This document shows positions 15,689 through 25,448 of a stretch of DNA of 64,000 nt, piece by piece. The notes below the pieces were generated by a model, which was given only the letters and a program-made list of their open reading frames with translations, had not been told where the DNA came from and did not search any database. The stretch's first letter is position 1; the number at the start of each line of letters is the position of its first letter. The position numbers were made by a program, and so were the translations under genes. The stretch comes from Streptosporangium sp. NBC_01756 (GTDB lineage Bacteria > Actinomycetota > Actinomycetes > Streptosporangiales > Streptosporangiaceae): contig NZ_CP109130.1 in NCBI RefSeq assembly GCF_035917975.1, forward strand, positions 4,588,001 through 4,652,000. The letters run 5' to 3'.

Positions 15689-16657
15689 ATGGAACGCACT
15701 CGCCTGTATCGCAACGGAGTCATGGAGGCCGAGGGCTTTCCCATCGACGACGTCTCCGAATACGTCGGAGACCCGTCCGCCGTGGTCTGGTTCGACCTGT
15801 GCTCGCCCTCGCCGGCGGACCTGGCGAAGATCAGCGAGGAGCTCGGCCTGCACCCGCTGGCCGTCGAGGACGCGCTCCAGAGCCAGCAGCGTCCCAAGCT
15901 CGACACCTACGACAGCCACCTGTTCCTCAGCGTCTACGGCGCCAAGCTGGTGGACAGACGTCTGGAGCTCATCGAGATATCTGCTTTCGTCACCAAGAAC
16001 GCCCTGGTCACCGTCAGAGAGAGCCCCCGGTTCGACATCGACGAGGTGCTCAGGCGCTGGGACGCGAACGCCGAGATGGCCAAGTACGGCGTGCCGTACC
16101 TGCTGCACGGTCTGCTCGACTACGTGGTGGACGGGCACTTCGAGGTGCTGCAGGCGATGGACGACCGGGTCGAGGCGCTGGAGGACGACCTCTTCGAGGA
16201 GAACACCGGCGACCGGGCCTACATCCAGCGCCAGACCTTTGAGATGCGCAAGAAGCTGGTGCGGTTCCGGCGGCTGGCGGTGCCGGTGCGCGAGGTCGTG
16301 GGCAGCCTGCTCCGCAGGAGCGTGGAGATACTGGATCCGGCGCTGGACCCCTATTACCAGGACGTCTACGACCACACGCTGCGGGTCGCCGAATGGACCG
16401 ACTCCCTGCGCGAGATGGTGGGCAACGTCCGCGAGGCCCACATCAACCAGCAGGGCTTCCGGCTCAACGACATCATGAAGAAGATCACGAGCTGGGCCGC
16501 CATCATCGCGGTGCCTACGATGATCACCGGGTTCTACGGGCAGAACGTGCCGTATCCCGGCTTCAGCCAGCCGATCGGCTTCTGGACCTCCACTCTCGTC
16601 ATCCTCGTGGCCTCGTCCATCCTCTATCTGATCTTCAAGAGGAGGGGCTGGCTCTAG
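15689..16657 (+). CDS. corA: CorA-family divalent cation transporter
   Basis: 322-aa CorA-type Mg2+/Co2+ channel. The cytosolic N-terminal domain (WFDLCSPSPADLAKISEELGLHPLAVEDAL) and long stalk helices are followed by two C-terminal membrane helices. The first ends with GFYGQN, where the classical GMN selectivity signature reads GQN (residues 284-286), a variant I have seen in a second actinobacterial CorA clade. The C-terminus is FKRRGWL. ATG 15689 is preferred to upstream in-frame starts because the protein then aligns with the family. The stop TAG lies within CTAG (16654-16657), directly followed by an IS701-like end. Confidence 0.87.
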   Translation: MERTRLYRNGVMEAEGFPIDDVSEYVGDPSAVVWFDLCSPSPADLAKISEELGLHPLAVEDALQSQQRPKLDTYDSHLFLSVYGAKLVDRRLELIEISAFVTKNALVTVRESPRFDIDEVLRRWDANAEMAKYGVPYLLHGLLDYVVDGHFEVLQAMDDRVEALEDDLFEENTGDRAYIQRQTFEMRKKLVRFRRLAVPVREVVGSLLRRSVEILDPALDPYYQDVYDHTLRVAEWTDSLREMVGNVREAHINQQGFRLNDIMKKITSWAAIIAVPTMITGFYGQNVPYPGFSQPIGFWTSTLVILVASSILYLIFKRRGWL

Positions 16658-16950
16658 TAGGGCTTTGTTAGGTATCCCGGGTGCCGAGTCAGAGATAGTC
16701 TCGTGGTTTTCTTTCAGCGTGATCTGGCGTGGGACCCCGGGCATTTACGCCCGGGGGAAACGACAGCGCGGGAGGCCCCCAGGCCCGAGCGGTGCTCTGA
16801 CAGTCGGTCTCTGTGGGTGGCTCAGCCAGGCCGCTTCTGGTTCTCGATGTACTCCTTGATGATCGACAGGGGTGCCCCGCCGCGGGACGCGGATGTACTG
16901 CGGCGCGCTGGGCAAACGCGGCAACTGTCAGATCTTCACGATAGAAGAGA
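16654..16950. mobile_element. degenerate IS701 and IS200/IS605 fragments
   Basis: CTAG at 16654 is followed by TAGGGCTTTGTTAGGT, close to the inverted repeat of the complete IS701 element at 9444-10858. At 16895-16930 the plus strand encodes YCGALGKRGNCQ, the conserved IS701 transposase segment (QYCGALGKTANCQ in the intact copy). Between them the minus strand (16885 down to 16822) encodes GGAPLSIIKEYIENQKRPG followed by a stop, like the C-terminus of an IS200/IS605 TnpA, and a subterminal-type hairpin lies at 16735-16756. All pieces are too short to function. To the next gene at 17139 nothing else is recognisable. Confidence 0.7.
16735..16756. repeat. hairpin like an IS200/IS605 end
   Basis: CCCCGGGC and GCCCGGGG flank ATTTAC. 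Such GC-rich hairpins with a short AT loop mark the ends of IS200/IS605 elements, and this one lies beyond the stop of the TnpA-like fragment. It may also act as terminator for corA. Confidence 0.55.
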
Positions 16951-17138
16951 AAGGCCAGTTTGAGACCTCCCTCCGCAGAGCGATTCTGAAAGGCCACAAC
17001 CTTCATCTCCCGTGCAGCACCGCATCAAGAAGCTCTCCCTACATCAAGCCCCTCTCCACGTTCGTGACGCACCTACTCGTCCAGTACAGCGCGTACGCGG
17101 AGATGAGCGATATCGGCGCTTGCCTGGCACCAGGCTGG

Positions 17139-17792
17139 TCAGGTCAGACCCGCGTCATGGGCGAGGATCGCGATCTGGGTGCGGTTGTCCATGCCGAGCT
17201 TGGTGAGGATGCTGGAGACGTGCGCCTTCACGGTCGTGATGCCCATGGCCAGATCCGCGGCGATGTCGGCGTTCGTCTGGCCGCGCGCGATCGCCAGGGC
17301 CACCTCGTGCTCGCGAGGGGTGAGGGCGGCCAGCGCGGCACGGGCCCGCTCATAGGCGCCGACCTGCGCGACGGTGCGCTCCATCAACCGCCGGGTGATG
17401 CGCGGGGACAGGATCGGATCGCCCACGGCGACCCGGGTGACCGCCTCCACGATCCGCGGCGGCGGGGTGTCCTTCAGTAGGAACCCGGCAGCGCCCGCGC
17501 GGAGGGCGTGCAGGACGTTCTCGTCGGTGTCGAACGTGGTCAGCACGATCACCTCAGGCGGGCGGGCACGGGCGCGCAGCCGGCGGGTGGCGGTGATGCC
17601 GTCCACACGCGGCATCCGCAGATCCATCAGGACGACGTCGGGGGCGTGGGCGTCGGTGGCCGTGATCGCCTCCTGGCCGTCGGCCGCCTCGCCGACGACC
17701 GTGATGCCGGCGGCGCCGTCCAACATCATGGACAGCCCTGCGCGGACCAGGGCATCGTCGTCGACCAGTAACACGCGGATCACGCGGGCCAT
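17139..17792 (-). CDS. NarL/FixJ-type response regulator
   Basis: 217-aa response regulator. The receiver domain (1-120) has acidic pocket DDD (11-13), phospho-acceptor Asp57 (VVLMDLRMP), Thr in VLTTFDTDE and Lys in FLLKD. The C-terminal LuxR HTH reads LTPREHEVALAIARGQTNADIAADL...TVKAHVSSILTKL. It overlaps the histidine kinase gene by 13 bp and is translated after it. The probable targets are the divergent DUF6069/ABC exporter genes. Confidence 0.92.
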   Translation of the reverse strand: MARVIRVLLVDDDALVRAGLSMMLDGAAGITVVGEAADGQEAITATDAHAPDVVLMDLRMPRVDGITATRRLRARARPPEVIVLTTFDTDENVLHALRAGAAGFLLKDTPPPRIVEAVTRVAVGDPILSPRITRRLMERTVAQVGAYERARAALAALTPREHEVALAIARGQTNADIAADLAMGITTVKAHVSSILTKLGMDNRTQIAILAHDAGLT

Positions 17793-18910
17793 GTTAGCCG
17801 GGCCTGGAGCCGGAACTCTCCTTCAGCATTGTGGTGATCCAGTTGCCCGCCGGCCAGCCGTACCCGCTCGGTGAGCCCGACCAGGCCGAGGCCGCTGCCT
17901 GGCGCGAGTGGGGCGGTGCCCGCCGGGGCCAGCGGGTTGCGGATGTCGATCAGTAGGGGGGTGCCGGGAGCGCCGCGCAGCAGCACGTCCACCGGCCGGC
18001 CGGGGGCGTGTTTGCGGGCGTTGGTGAGCCCTTCCTGGACGACGCGGTAGGCGGTCCGGGACGCGGCCTGCGGCAAAGCGCCGTCGTCGGTGACCTCCTC
18101 GCGGAGCCGCACCTCCTGGCCGGCCTCCCGTGCGTCGGCGATCAGGCCGGGTAAGTCGGCCAGCGCCGGCCGGGCTTCCAACTCGTCCAGTTGGTCGTCC
18201 TGCTCGCGCAGCAGGCTGATCACCTGGCGGAGCTCCTCCAGCGCCTGGTGGACTCCGGTGCGGATCACCCCGGCGGCCCGGGCGAGCTGCTCGGGGGAGG
18301 AGTCCGGGCGGTATTCCAGTGCCCCGGCGTGGGTGGCCACCAGGGACAGGCGGTGGGCCAGCACGTCGTGCATCTCCCAGGCGAGCCGGCGGCGTTCGGC
18401 CATGCGGGCCTCGGCGATCCGCCTGCCCTGCTCGGCCTCGGCGCGGTTGGCGCGCTCGTGCAGGGAGAAGAGCAGGGCGCGGCGTGAGCGGGCCAGCGCG
18501 CCCCAGCCGAGCAGCGCACCGTAGGAGGCGCAGATCAGCAGTAACCACCACTGCTGGGAGATGCCGGAGTTCGGCCGCCACAGCCCCTGGACCACGTGGG
18601 CCGCGATGCCCGCGGCCGCCACCGCCACCGCGACGGGGAAGCGCCTGCGCTGGGCCACCTGCAGCGCCCCCATCGTCGCCGCCGCAGTGGCCACGGGGGA
18701 CAGAGTGGCCAGGAGCGTGGCGGCCAAGGCTCCCGAGGTCGGCCACCACAGCTGAACGAGCGCCGCGACCAGGCTCACCGCCGCGACGATGACGTCCAGC
18801 CCCCACGTGGGCTCGTCGGCCAGGCTCCACAGCGTCAGGGCGCTCAGGCCGCCTATCCCGAGGACCACGCTGGCCACCGCGATCGGGTACGAGGATCGGA
18901 TCTTGCTCAC
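17780..18910 (-). CDS. sensor histidine kinase, HisKA_3 type
   Basis: 376-aa membrane kinase. The N-terminal half has about five to six hydrophobic helices and no large extracellular domain, so it probably senses within the membrane. The dimerisation/phospho-acceptor region is RRRLAWEMHDVLAHRLSL with His181. The ATPase domain ends with GSGLGLVGLTERVRLAGG. Starts GTG 18910; TATCCT six to seven bases upstream and no ribosome site suggest a leaderless mRNA. Paired with the overlapping NarL-type regulator. Kinases of this DesK/LiaS-like class beside ABC exporters commonly respond to cell-envelope stress or antibiotics. Confidence 0.9.
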   Translation of the reverse strand: MSKIRSSYPIAVASVVLGIGGLSALTLWSLADEPTWGLDVIVAAVSLVAALVQLWWPTSGALAATLLATLSPVATAAATMGALQVAQRRRFPVAVAVAAAGIAAHVVQGLWRPNSGISQQWWLLLICASYGALLGWGALARSRRALLFSLHERANRAEAEQGRRIAEARMAERRRLAWEMHDVLAHRLSLVATHAGALEYRPDSSPEQLARAAGVIRTGVHQALEELRQVISLLREQDDQLDELEARPALADLPGLIADAREAGQEVRLREEVTDDGALPQAASRTAYRVVQEGLTNARKHAPGRPVDVLLRGAPGTPLLIDIRNPLAPAGTAPLAPGSGLGLVGLTERVRLAGGQLDHHNAEGEFRLQARLTWPA

Positions 18911-19041
18911 CGGGTCAGGATAATCGCCGGTTCACCGGCGCCATCACCTACCAAAGGAGGACCCATACCCCACCGGGGGAGAACACAGAGCGACCGCGCG
19001 CCCGATGTGGCGGATCGGGCAACCGGGCGAAGCTGACCGGC

Positions 19042-19419
19042 ATGAACACCTCAGCCAAGCGAATCCTCCTCACCGTCGTCGGTGCCCCTGCGGCCGCCCT
19101 GGCCGTCTGGGCCCTGGCCGTGCCGGTCGCCGGAACCACTCTGACCGTCCGCATGGGCGCTGGCACGCAACCTGTGGAACCGGGATCGGTCCTGGTGGTG
19201 AGCCTGCTGGTCGGGCTGACGGGCTGGGCACTGCTGGCCGTCCTGGAGCGGTTCGCGTCCCGGCCCGGCCGGATCTGGACGATCGTCGCCCTGGCCGTAC
19301 TCGTCCTGTCCCTGTTCGGGCCGCTCGGCAGCGCCGTCGGTATCGCCACGATGCTGGTGCTGGTCCTGATGCACCTGGTCGTCGGCACCGTGCTCGTCCT
19401 GGGGCTGGCACGGCGATGA
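19042..19419 (+). CDS. DUF6069 four-helix membrane protein
   Basis: 125-aa protein with four predicted membrane helices (AAALAVWALAVPVAG, VSLLVGLTGWALLAVLERF, TIVALAVLVLSLFGPLG, MLVLVLMHLVVGTVLVLG) and an extracytoplasmic loop after the first. The arrangement matches the actinobacterial DUF6069 family, function unknown. It lies between the divergent two-component system and the ABC exporter, 100 bp before the ATPase, and is probably in the same regulon. Confidence 0.8.
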   Translation: MNTSAKRILLTVVGAPAAALAVWALAVPVAGTTLTVRMGAGTQPVEPGSVLVVSLLVGLTGWALLAVLERFASRPGRIWTIVALAVLVLSLFGPLGSAVGIATMLVLVLMHLVVGTVLVLGLARR

Positions 19420-19518
19420 ACCCGCCCGGGCCCGTCACCCGCCAACCAGGCGCGGGCGGCCCGCCCACGACCATTCGCACCCCGCTGGACAACGCTGACC
19501 CGGCACAGGAGACATGAC

Positions 19519-20400
19519 ATGACCATCCTCGTCAGAGCGATCGAGGCCACCCGCCGCTACGGTGACGTGCTCGCGCTCGACCGCGTCTCGCTCGACATCA
19601 AGGCGGGCGAGCTGGTCGGGCTGCTCGGCCCGAACGGCGCCGGCAAGTCCACCCTCATCAACCTCTTCGTAGGACTGCGCCGGCCCACGTCGGGCACGGT
19701 GGAGCTGTTCGGCGGCTCGCCGCTGGACCCCGCCCTGCGGCGCGGCGTCGGCGTGACCCCCCAGGAGACCGGGCTGCCGGAGTCGCTGCGTCTCGGCGAG
19801 ATCGTCGACTTCGTCTCCGCGCACTTCCCCGAGCGCTACGGTACGGCGGAGCTGCTGGCCAGGTTCGGCCTAGGCGACCTGGTCAGGCGGCAGGTCGGGG
19901 GACTGTCCGGCGGGCAGAAGCGCCGTCTGGCAGTGGCACTGGCCTTCGCGGGCCGGCCGCGGCTGGTGTTCCTCGACGAGCCCACCACCGGGCTTGACGT
20001 GGAGGCCAGGCGAACCCTGTGGGAGGGGATCAGGAGCTTCCACGCCGACGGCGGCACCGTGGTGCTGACCAGCCACTACCTGGAGGAGATCGAGGCGCTG
20101 GCGCAGCGGGTGGTGGTGATCGGCCGGGGCCGGGTGCTGGCCGACGGCACCGTGCAGGCCGTGCGCGACGTGGTGGGCGTGCGCCGGGTCTCCTTCGCGG
20201 CGCCGGCCGTACCCGATCTGCCCGGGATCTTGCGGAGTTCGGTCGAGGACGGCCGGGTGCACCTGCTCACCACCGACTCCGATCTGCTGGTCGCCGAGCT
20301 GGTACGCGCCGGGACGGCCTTCGCCGACCTGCAGGTGCGGCCGACCTCGTTGGAAGAGGCCTTCATCACCATCACCGCCAAGGAGGAAGCACGTGTCTAA
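19519..20400 (+). CDS. ABC exporter ATP-binding protein
   Basis: 293-aa ABC ATPase of the DrrA/CcmA drug-export type. Walker A is GPNGAGKST (37-45), the signature is GGLSGGQKRRLAVALAF, Walker B is LVFLDEPTTGLD and the switch His lies in VLTSHYLEE. A C-terminal extension of about 80 aa (VSFAAPAVPDLPG...) is typical of two-component exporters. The AGGAGA site six bases before ATG 19519 fixes the start. The stop overlaps the GTG of the permease by 8 bp, so the pair is translationally coupled. Likely controlled by the divergent NarL-type system. Confidence 0.92.
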   Translation: MTILVRAIEATRRYGDVLALDRVSLDIKAGELVGLLGPNGAGKSTLINLFVGLRRPTSGTVELFGGSPLDPALRRGVGVTPQETGLPESLRLGEIVDFVSAHFPERYGTAELLARFGLGDLVRRQVGGLSGGQKRRLAVALAFAGRPRLVFLDEPTTGLDVEARRTLWEGIRSFHADGGTVVLTSHYLEEIEALAQRVVVIGRGRVLADGTVQAVRDVVGVRRVSFAAPAVPDLPGILRSSVEDGRVHLLTTDSDLLVAELVRAGTAFADLQVRPTSLEEAFITITAKEEARV

Positions 20401-21133
20401 CCTCATCCTCACCCACACCCGCTACCAGTTCCTGGAGCAGTTGCGCGTCCCGATCTCGCTGGTGGCCAGCGCGTTCTTCCCCGCGGCCGCGATGCTGGCG
20501 TTCGTGGTGCCCTTCACCGGAACCGACCCGGCGAGCGCCACGTCGGCGACGGCCGGGATGATGCTGTTCGGCGCCATGTCGGCGGCGCTGATCGGGCTGA
20601 GCGTCAGCGTGGCCCAGGACCGTGAGCGGCCCTGGGACCTCTACCTGCGCACGCTGCCCGCCGGCCCGCTGCCCCGCTTCGCCGGCCGCATCCTGACCAC
20701 GATGGCCGGCACGCTGCTGTCGGTGGTACCGGTCCTGCTCATCTCGGCCTTCCTCACCGCCGCCGCCATCTCCCCGCTCCGCCTGGCGATGGGCATCGGC
20801 GCGCTGCTGGTGGGCTCCGTGCCGTTCATGCTGATGGGTTTGTTCATCGGGTACGCGGTGTCGTCCAAGGCGGCGATCGCGGTGTCGCAGGTGGCATACT
20901 TCCCGATCGCGGCGCTAGGCGGGCTGCTGATGCCGCTGGAGGTCATGCCGGGTTTCGTGCAATCCCTGGCGCCGTTCGTGCCCAGCCGGGGCGCGATAGA
21001 ACTCATGTGGGCCGCGGTGGCGGGCCGCACCCCCTCCCCCGTCTCCCTGGTCGCCTTCGCCGTCTGGATCATTCTCGCGGCGGCCGCCGCCACCTGGGCC
21101 TACCGCCGAGACGAGGGCCGCCGCTTCTCCTGA
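20393..21133 (+). CDS. ABC-2 type exporter permease
   Basis: 246-aa ABC-2 membrane subunit with about six helices (VASAFFPAAAMLAFVVPF; MLFGAMSAALIGLSVSVAQDRE; TTMAGTLLSVVPVLLISAFL and others). VAQDRERPWDLYLRTLPA is the conserved elbow after helix 2 in this family. It forms the pore partner of the upstream ATPase, with which it overlaps. Substrate unknown; antibiotics or lipids are usual for DrrB-like pairs. The 249 bp to the convergent ATPase gene at 21383 hold no gene or clear hairpin that I can see. Confidence 0.9.
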   Translation: MSNLILTHTRYQFLEQLRVPISLVASAFFPAAAMLAFVVPFTGTDPASATSATAGMMLFGAMSAALIGLSVSVAQDRERPWDLYLRTLPAGPLPRFAGRILTTMAGTLLSVVPVLLISAFLTAAAISPLRLAMGIGALLVGSVPFMLMGLFIGYAVSSKAAIAVSQVAYFPIAALGGLLMPLEVMPGFVQSLAPFVPSRGAIELMWAAVAGRTPSPVSLVAFAVWIILAAAAATWAYRRDEGRRFS

Positions 21134-21382
21134 TCCGTTTCTCGGCTCCTGACCGATTACCCGGGCCAGGTGGGCGATCGGCACATTCATCGCGGGATGG
21201 CGCCAGGAGGCAGTTCCTGGACGACGACCTGAGAGTGAACCAGCTCAACTAGTGCCGCCTTCCCCGGCGCAGGCGGACGGGCTCACCGCGTTCCACCCGC
21301 GGTACGGCCGTGCTCCCCGCGGCCGCGCGGAGCTCCGGACGTCGTGACCGGGTACGGCCCGGGAACCCGGAGGCTCCGGCGG

Positions 21383-22498
<1,116 letters not shown>

Positions 22499-22542
22499 CG
22501 ATCTCTCCTTACGGGTCGCTGAGAAAGGCTGACTCGGGGCCG

Positions 22543-23571
22543 TCACTCCTGTGGCCGGACGACCGCCTTGACCAACCCGGGGTCGCGGGTGCCGGCCGTG
22601 AGCGCCTGCTCGACCTCGGCCAGGCCGTAGTGGCCGGTGACCAGAGCGTCCAGCCGGACGCGGCCCGCCGCGGCCAGCGCGATGGCCGCCGGCCAGGTGT
22701 TGGCATAGCGGAACGTGCCCGTCACCTCGATCTCGCGCGTCTGCACGTGCGACAGCGGCAGCGGGACCTCGTCCCCGCCCATGCCGATGAGGACGACCCG
22801 GCCGGCCCGCCCCACCGCCCGGACGGCCTCCCCGATGGCGGCCGGATGACCCGAGCATTCGAGCAGCACGTCGGGGTCGAACCCGGCGTCGGCCAGGCGG
22901 TCCTCGCGCACGTCGAGGGTCTCGCTCGCGCCGAGGTCGCGGGCCAGTCCGAGCCGGGTGGGGTTGATGTCGGTGATCATGACGTCGGTGGCGCCGAAGG
23001 CCCGCGCGGCCTGCAGGCAGAGCAGTCCGACCGGCCCGGCGCCGGTGACGAGCACGCGGGTGCCCGGCCCGACCCGCGCCTTCCGGCAGGCCCACACGCC
23101 CACCGACAGCGGCTCGATCAGGGCGGCGGCGTCATCGGACAGCGCGTCCGGGACGGGGTGGGCGAACTCCTCGTGCACGACGACGTACTCGCAGAAGGCA
23201 CCGTCGATCGGAGGAGTGCCGAAGAACCGCATCCGCGGGCAGAGGTTGTACCGGCCGGCCCGGCAGAGCGGGCAGGTGAAGTCGGGCACCCCCGGCTCCA
23301 GGGAGACGCGCTGCCCCGGGCGGTGCCGGTCGGCCCCGGGACCGGCGCTGGCCACGGTCCCGGACGGCTCGTGGCCGAGCACCAGCGGGGATCGCATCAC
23401 GAAGTCGCCGATCCGCCCGTGTTCGTAGTAGTGCACGTCGGAACCGCACGTCCCGACCGAGGCGACCCGTACGAGCACCTCCCGGGGGCCGGGCTCGGGC
23501 CGAGGCCGCTCCGCCATTGTGATCTTGCCTATCTCGTGCAGTACGGCCGCGCGCATGGTGGGTTCGGTCAT
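22543..23571 (-). CDS. zinc-dependent polyol dehydrogenase (sorbitol/xylitol type)
   Basis: 342-aa medium-chain dehydrogenase oxidising a sugar alcohol to a ketose with NAD+. Catalytic zinc ligands are in GTCGSDVHYYEHGRIG and GHEPSG. The structural-zinc region CPLCRAGRYNLCP retains several Cys. The cofactor fold is VLVTGAGPVGLLCLQAARAFG with ITDINPTRL, where Asp favours NAD+. It resembles L-iditol 2-dehydrogenase and xylitol dehydrogenase. It lies between the permease and ATPase genes, 12 bp after the permease, so it handles what the importer brings in, together with the mannitol-dehydrogenase-family enzyme at the top of the locus. Confidence 0.9.
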   Translation of the reverse strand: MTEPTMRAAVLHEIGKITMAERPRPEPGPREVLVRVASVGTCGSDVHYYEHGRIGDFVMRSPLVLGHEPSGTVASAGPGADRHRPGQRVSLEPGVPDFTCPLCRAGRYNLCPRMRFFGTPPIDGAFCEYVVVHEEFAHPVPDALSDDAAALIEPLSVGVWACRKARVGPGTRVLVTGAGPVGLLCLQAARAFGATDVMITDINPTRLGLARDLGASETLDVREDRLADAGFDPDVLLECSGHPAAIGEAVRAVGRAGRVVLIGMGGDEVPLPLSHVQTREIEVTGTFRYANTWPAAIALAAAGRVRLDALVTGHYGLAEVEQALTAGTRDPGLVKAVVRPQE

Positions 23572-23583
23572 GGCCCTTCGCTC

Positions 23584-24516
23584 CTACTCCCCGGTGACGG
23601 CGCCGAGGGTGAGCCCGGTGACCAGCCAGCGGCGTACGGCGAGCCCGGCGAGCATCATCGGCACGACCACGATCGTGCCGATGGCGGTGAGCTGGCCCCA
23701 GTCGATGCCCGTCTGGGTGACCAGCTGGGAGGCCGCGATGGGCAGCGTCTGGGAGTTCGGTCCGGAGAAGACCACGGCGAACGCGTAGTCGTTCCAGGCG
23801 AAGACCAGGCACAGCACGAAGGTGGTGACCAGCCCCGACTTGGTCAGCGGGAGGATGACCGTACGGAAGGCCTGCCAGCGGGTGCAGCCGGCGACGAGCG
23901 CGGACTCCTCCAGGGACGGCGGCACCTCGGCGAAGAACGCGCTCATCAGCCAGATGGCGAACGGCAGGTTGAAAGTCAGGTAGGCCAGCACCAGGCCGGG
24001 AATCGAGTCGATCAGGCCGAGCCCGCGGAAGATGAGGAACAGCGGGACCACGATCGCCGCGATGGGCGCCATACGGGTCGAGATGATCCAGAAGGCCAGG
24101 TGCTTCTTCCCGTGCATCCGGGTCCGCGCCAGGCCGTAGCCGGCGAGCGCGCCCAGGCAGACCGCGAGCACCGCGGAGATCCCGGCGGCGAGGACACTGT
24201 GCCAGATGTAAGGCCCGAGGTTGTTCGAGCCGGTGAACAGGTTGCGGTAGTTGTCCAGGGTCGGCGCGAACAGGACCTGCGGCGTGGCCGCGGTCACGTC
24301 CGTCCGGTTCTTGAACGACGACAGCAGCATCCAGAGAAGGGGGACCAGCGTCCAGAGCAGGGCTACGGTGAGCAGGATCGCCACCGTCCAGCGGGTGCGC
24401 CGGCTGCTGTCCTCAAGCGGGGACTGCGGCACCCCTGGCGGGGCCGCGACGATCACTCGCCCGTCTCTCCGCGCGGCCTGGCCGGCGGGCGAACGCGGCG
24501 TCGTCGAGGCGCTCAT
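23584..24516 (-). CDS. carbohydrate ABC permease (MalG type)
   Basis: 310-aa inner-membrane permease with six helices and the EAA loop EESALVAGCTRWQAFRTVILPLTKSGL that docks on the ATPase. A 45-aa hydrophilic N-terminus precedes helix 1. Its ATG overlaps the stop of the first permease gene as ATGA (24513-24516), so translation is coupled. It forms the heterodimeric channel with that protein. Confidence 0.92.
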   Translation of the reverse strand: MSASTTPRSPAGQAARRDGRVIVAAPPGVPQSPLEDSSRRTRWTVAILLTVALLWTLVPLLWMLLSSFKNRTDVTAATPQVLFAPTLDNYRNLFTGSNNLGPYIWHSVLAAGISAVLAVCLGALAGYGLARTRMHGKKHLAFWIISTRMAPIAAIVVPLFLIFRGLGLIDSIPGLVLAYLTFNLPFAIWLMSAFFAEVPPSLEESALVAGCTRWQAFRTVILPLTKSGLVTTFVLCLVFAWNDYAFAVVFSGPNSQTLPIAASQLVTQTGIDWGQLTAIGTIVVVPMMLAGLAVRRWLVTGLTLGAVTGE

Positions 24517-25448
24517 CGGGTCAACCCCCTGGTGTCCAGCAGCCGGACGAAGGTGCGGGCGATGAAGATCGAGAAAGCCAGCATCGCCAGGCCGATGGCG
24601 GCGGCGTAACCGAAGTCGAAGAAACGGAACGCGGTCTCGTACAGCCGGATAGGGACGATCTTGGTCGCGTCCGCGGGTCCGCCGTTGGTGGTGACCCAGA
24701 TGATGTCGAAGTAGCGGATGGCGTCCATCGAGCGGATGAGCAACGCGACGAGCAGCACGTTGGAGATCGCCGGGAAGACGATGTACCGCAGCGTCATCCA
24801 CCCCGGGGCGCCGTCGACGGCGGCGGCCTCCCGCACCGACTGGGGCACGCCGGACAGACCGGCGAGGGTGATCAGGGCGATCAGCGGGGTCCACTCCCAT
24901 ACGTCCATCAGCACGACGGCGGTGAAGGCGCCGACCGGGCTGCCGAGGATGTCGCCGCTGAAACCGAGGGAGCGCAGCATCCACGAGTAGAGGCCGAAGG
25001 TGGAGTCGGTGAGGTAGCGGCCCAGCAGACCGACGATCACAGGTGCGGCGAACATCGGCAGCAGCACCAGGCTGAGCAGGATGTTGCGGGCACGCAGCAC
25101 CCGGTACAGGCACAGCGCGATGCCGAGCCCCAGCGCCATCTCCAACCCGACGGTGAGCACGAAGTAGATGAGCGTGCGCAGCCACGACATCCACATGTCG
25201 GGGTCGGTGAAGAAGCGCACCCAGTTGCCGAGGCCCACCGGTTCGAGCCGCACCCCGCCCAGCAGCCGGACACGGGAGAAGCTCATCGCGATCAGGGCGA
25301 GGAAGGGCACGATCGACAGTGCGGCCAGCAGGATGAGGCCGGGGACCATCATCTTGCCTTCGAAACCGATCCGCGGCTCCTTGGGAGCGGCGGCCTCGGG
25401 CCGGGTCGATCGGCGGAGTACCGGTGAGGAGTCCGCGGCCTGCGCCAT
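24513..25448 (-). CDS. carbohydrate ABC permease (MalF type)
   Basis: 311-aa permease with six helices. The EAA loop reads VREAAAVDGAPGWMTLRYIVFPAISNVLL. MalF-type N-terminus with PGLILLAALSIVPFLALIAMSF as helix 1. The ATG at 25448 immediately follows the TAG of the binding-protein gene. Resembles permeases of the SmoF/MtlF mannitol and sorbitol importers, in line with the dehydrogenases around it. Confidence 0.92.
   Translation of the reverse strand: MAQAADSSPVLRRSTRPEAAAPKEPRIGFEGKMMVPGLILLAALSIVPFLALIAMSFSRVRLLGGVRLEPVGLGNWVRFFTDPDMWMSWLRTLIYFVLTVGLEMALGLGIALCLYRVLRARNILLSLVLLPMFAAPVIVGLLGRYLTDSTFGLYSWMLRSLGFSGDILGSPVGAFTAVVLMDVWEWTPLIALITLAGLSGVPQSVREAAAVDGAPGWMTLRYIVFPAISNVLLVALLIRSMDAIRYFDIIWVTTNGGPADATKIVPIRLYETAFRFFDFGYAAAIGLAMLAFSIFIARTFVRLLDTRGLTR

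Noticed and set aside
22630-24609. 659-codon open frame on the plus strand
   Set aside because: Antisense to the polyol dehydrogenase and permease genes, which have clear family motifs.
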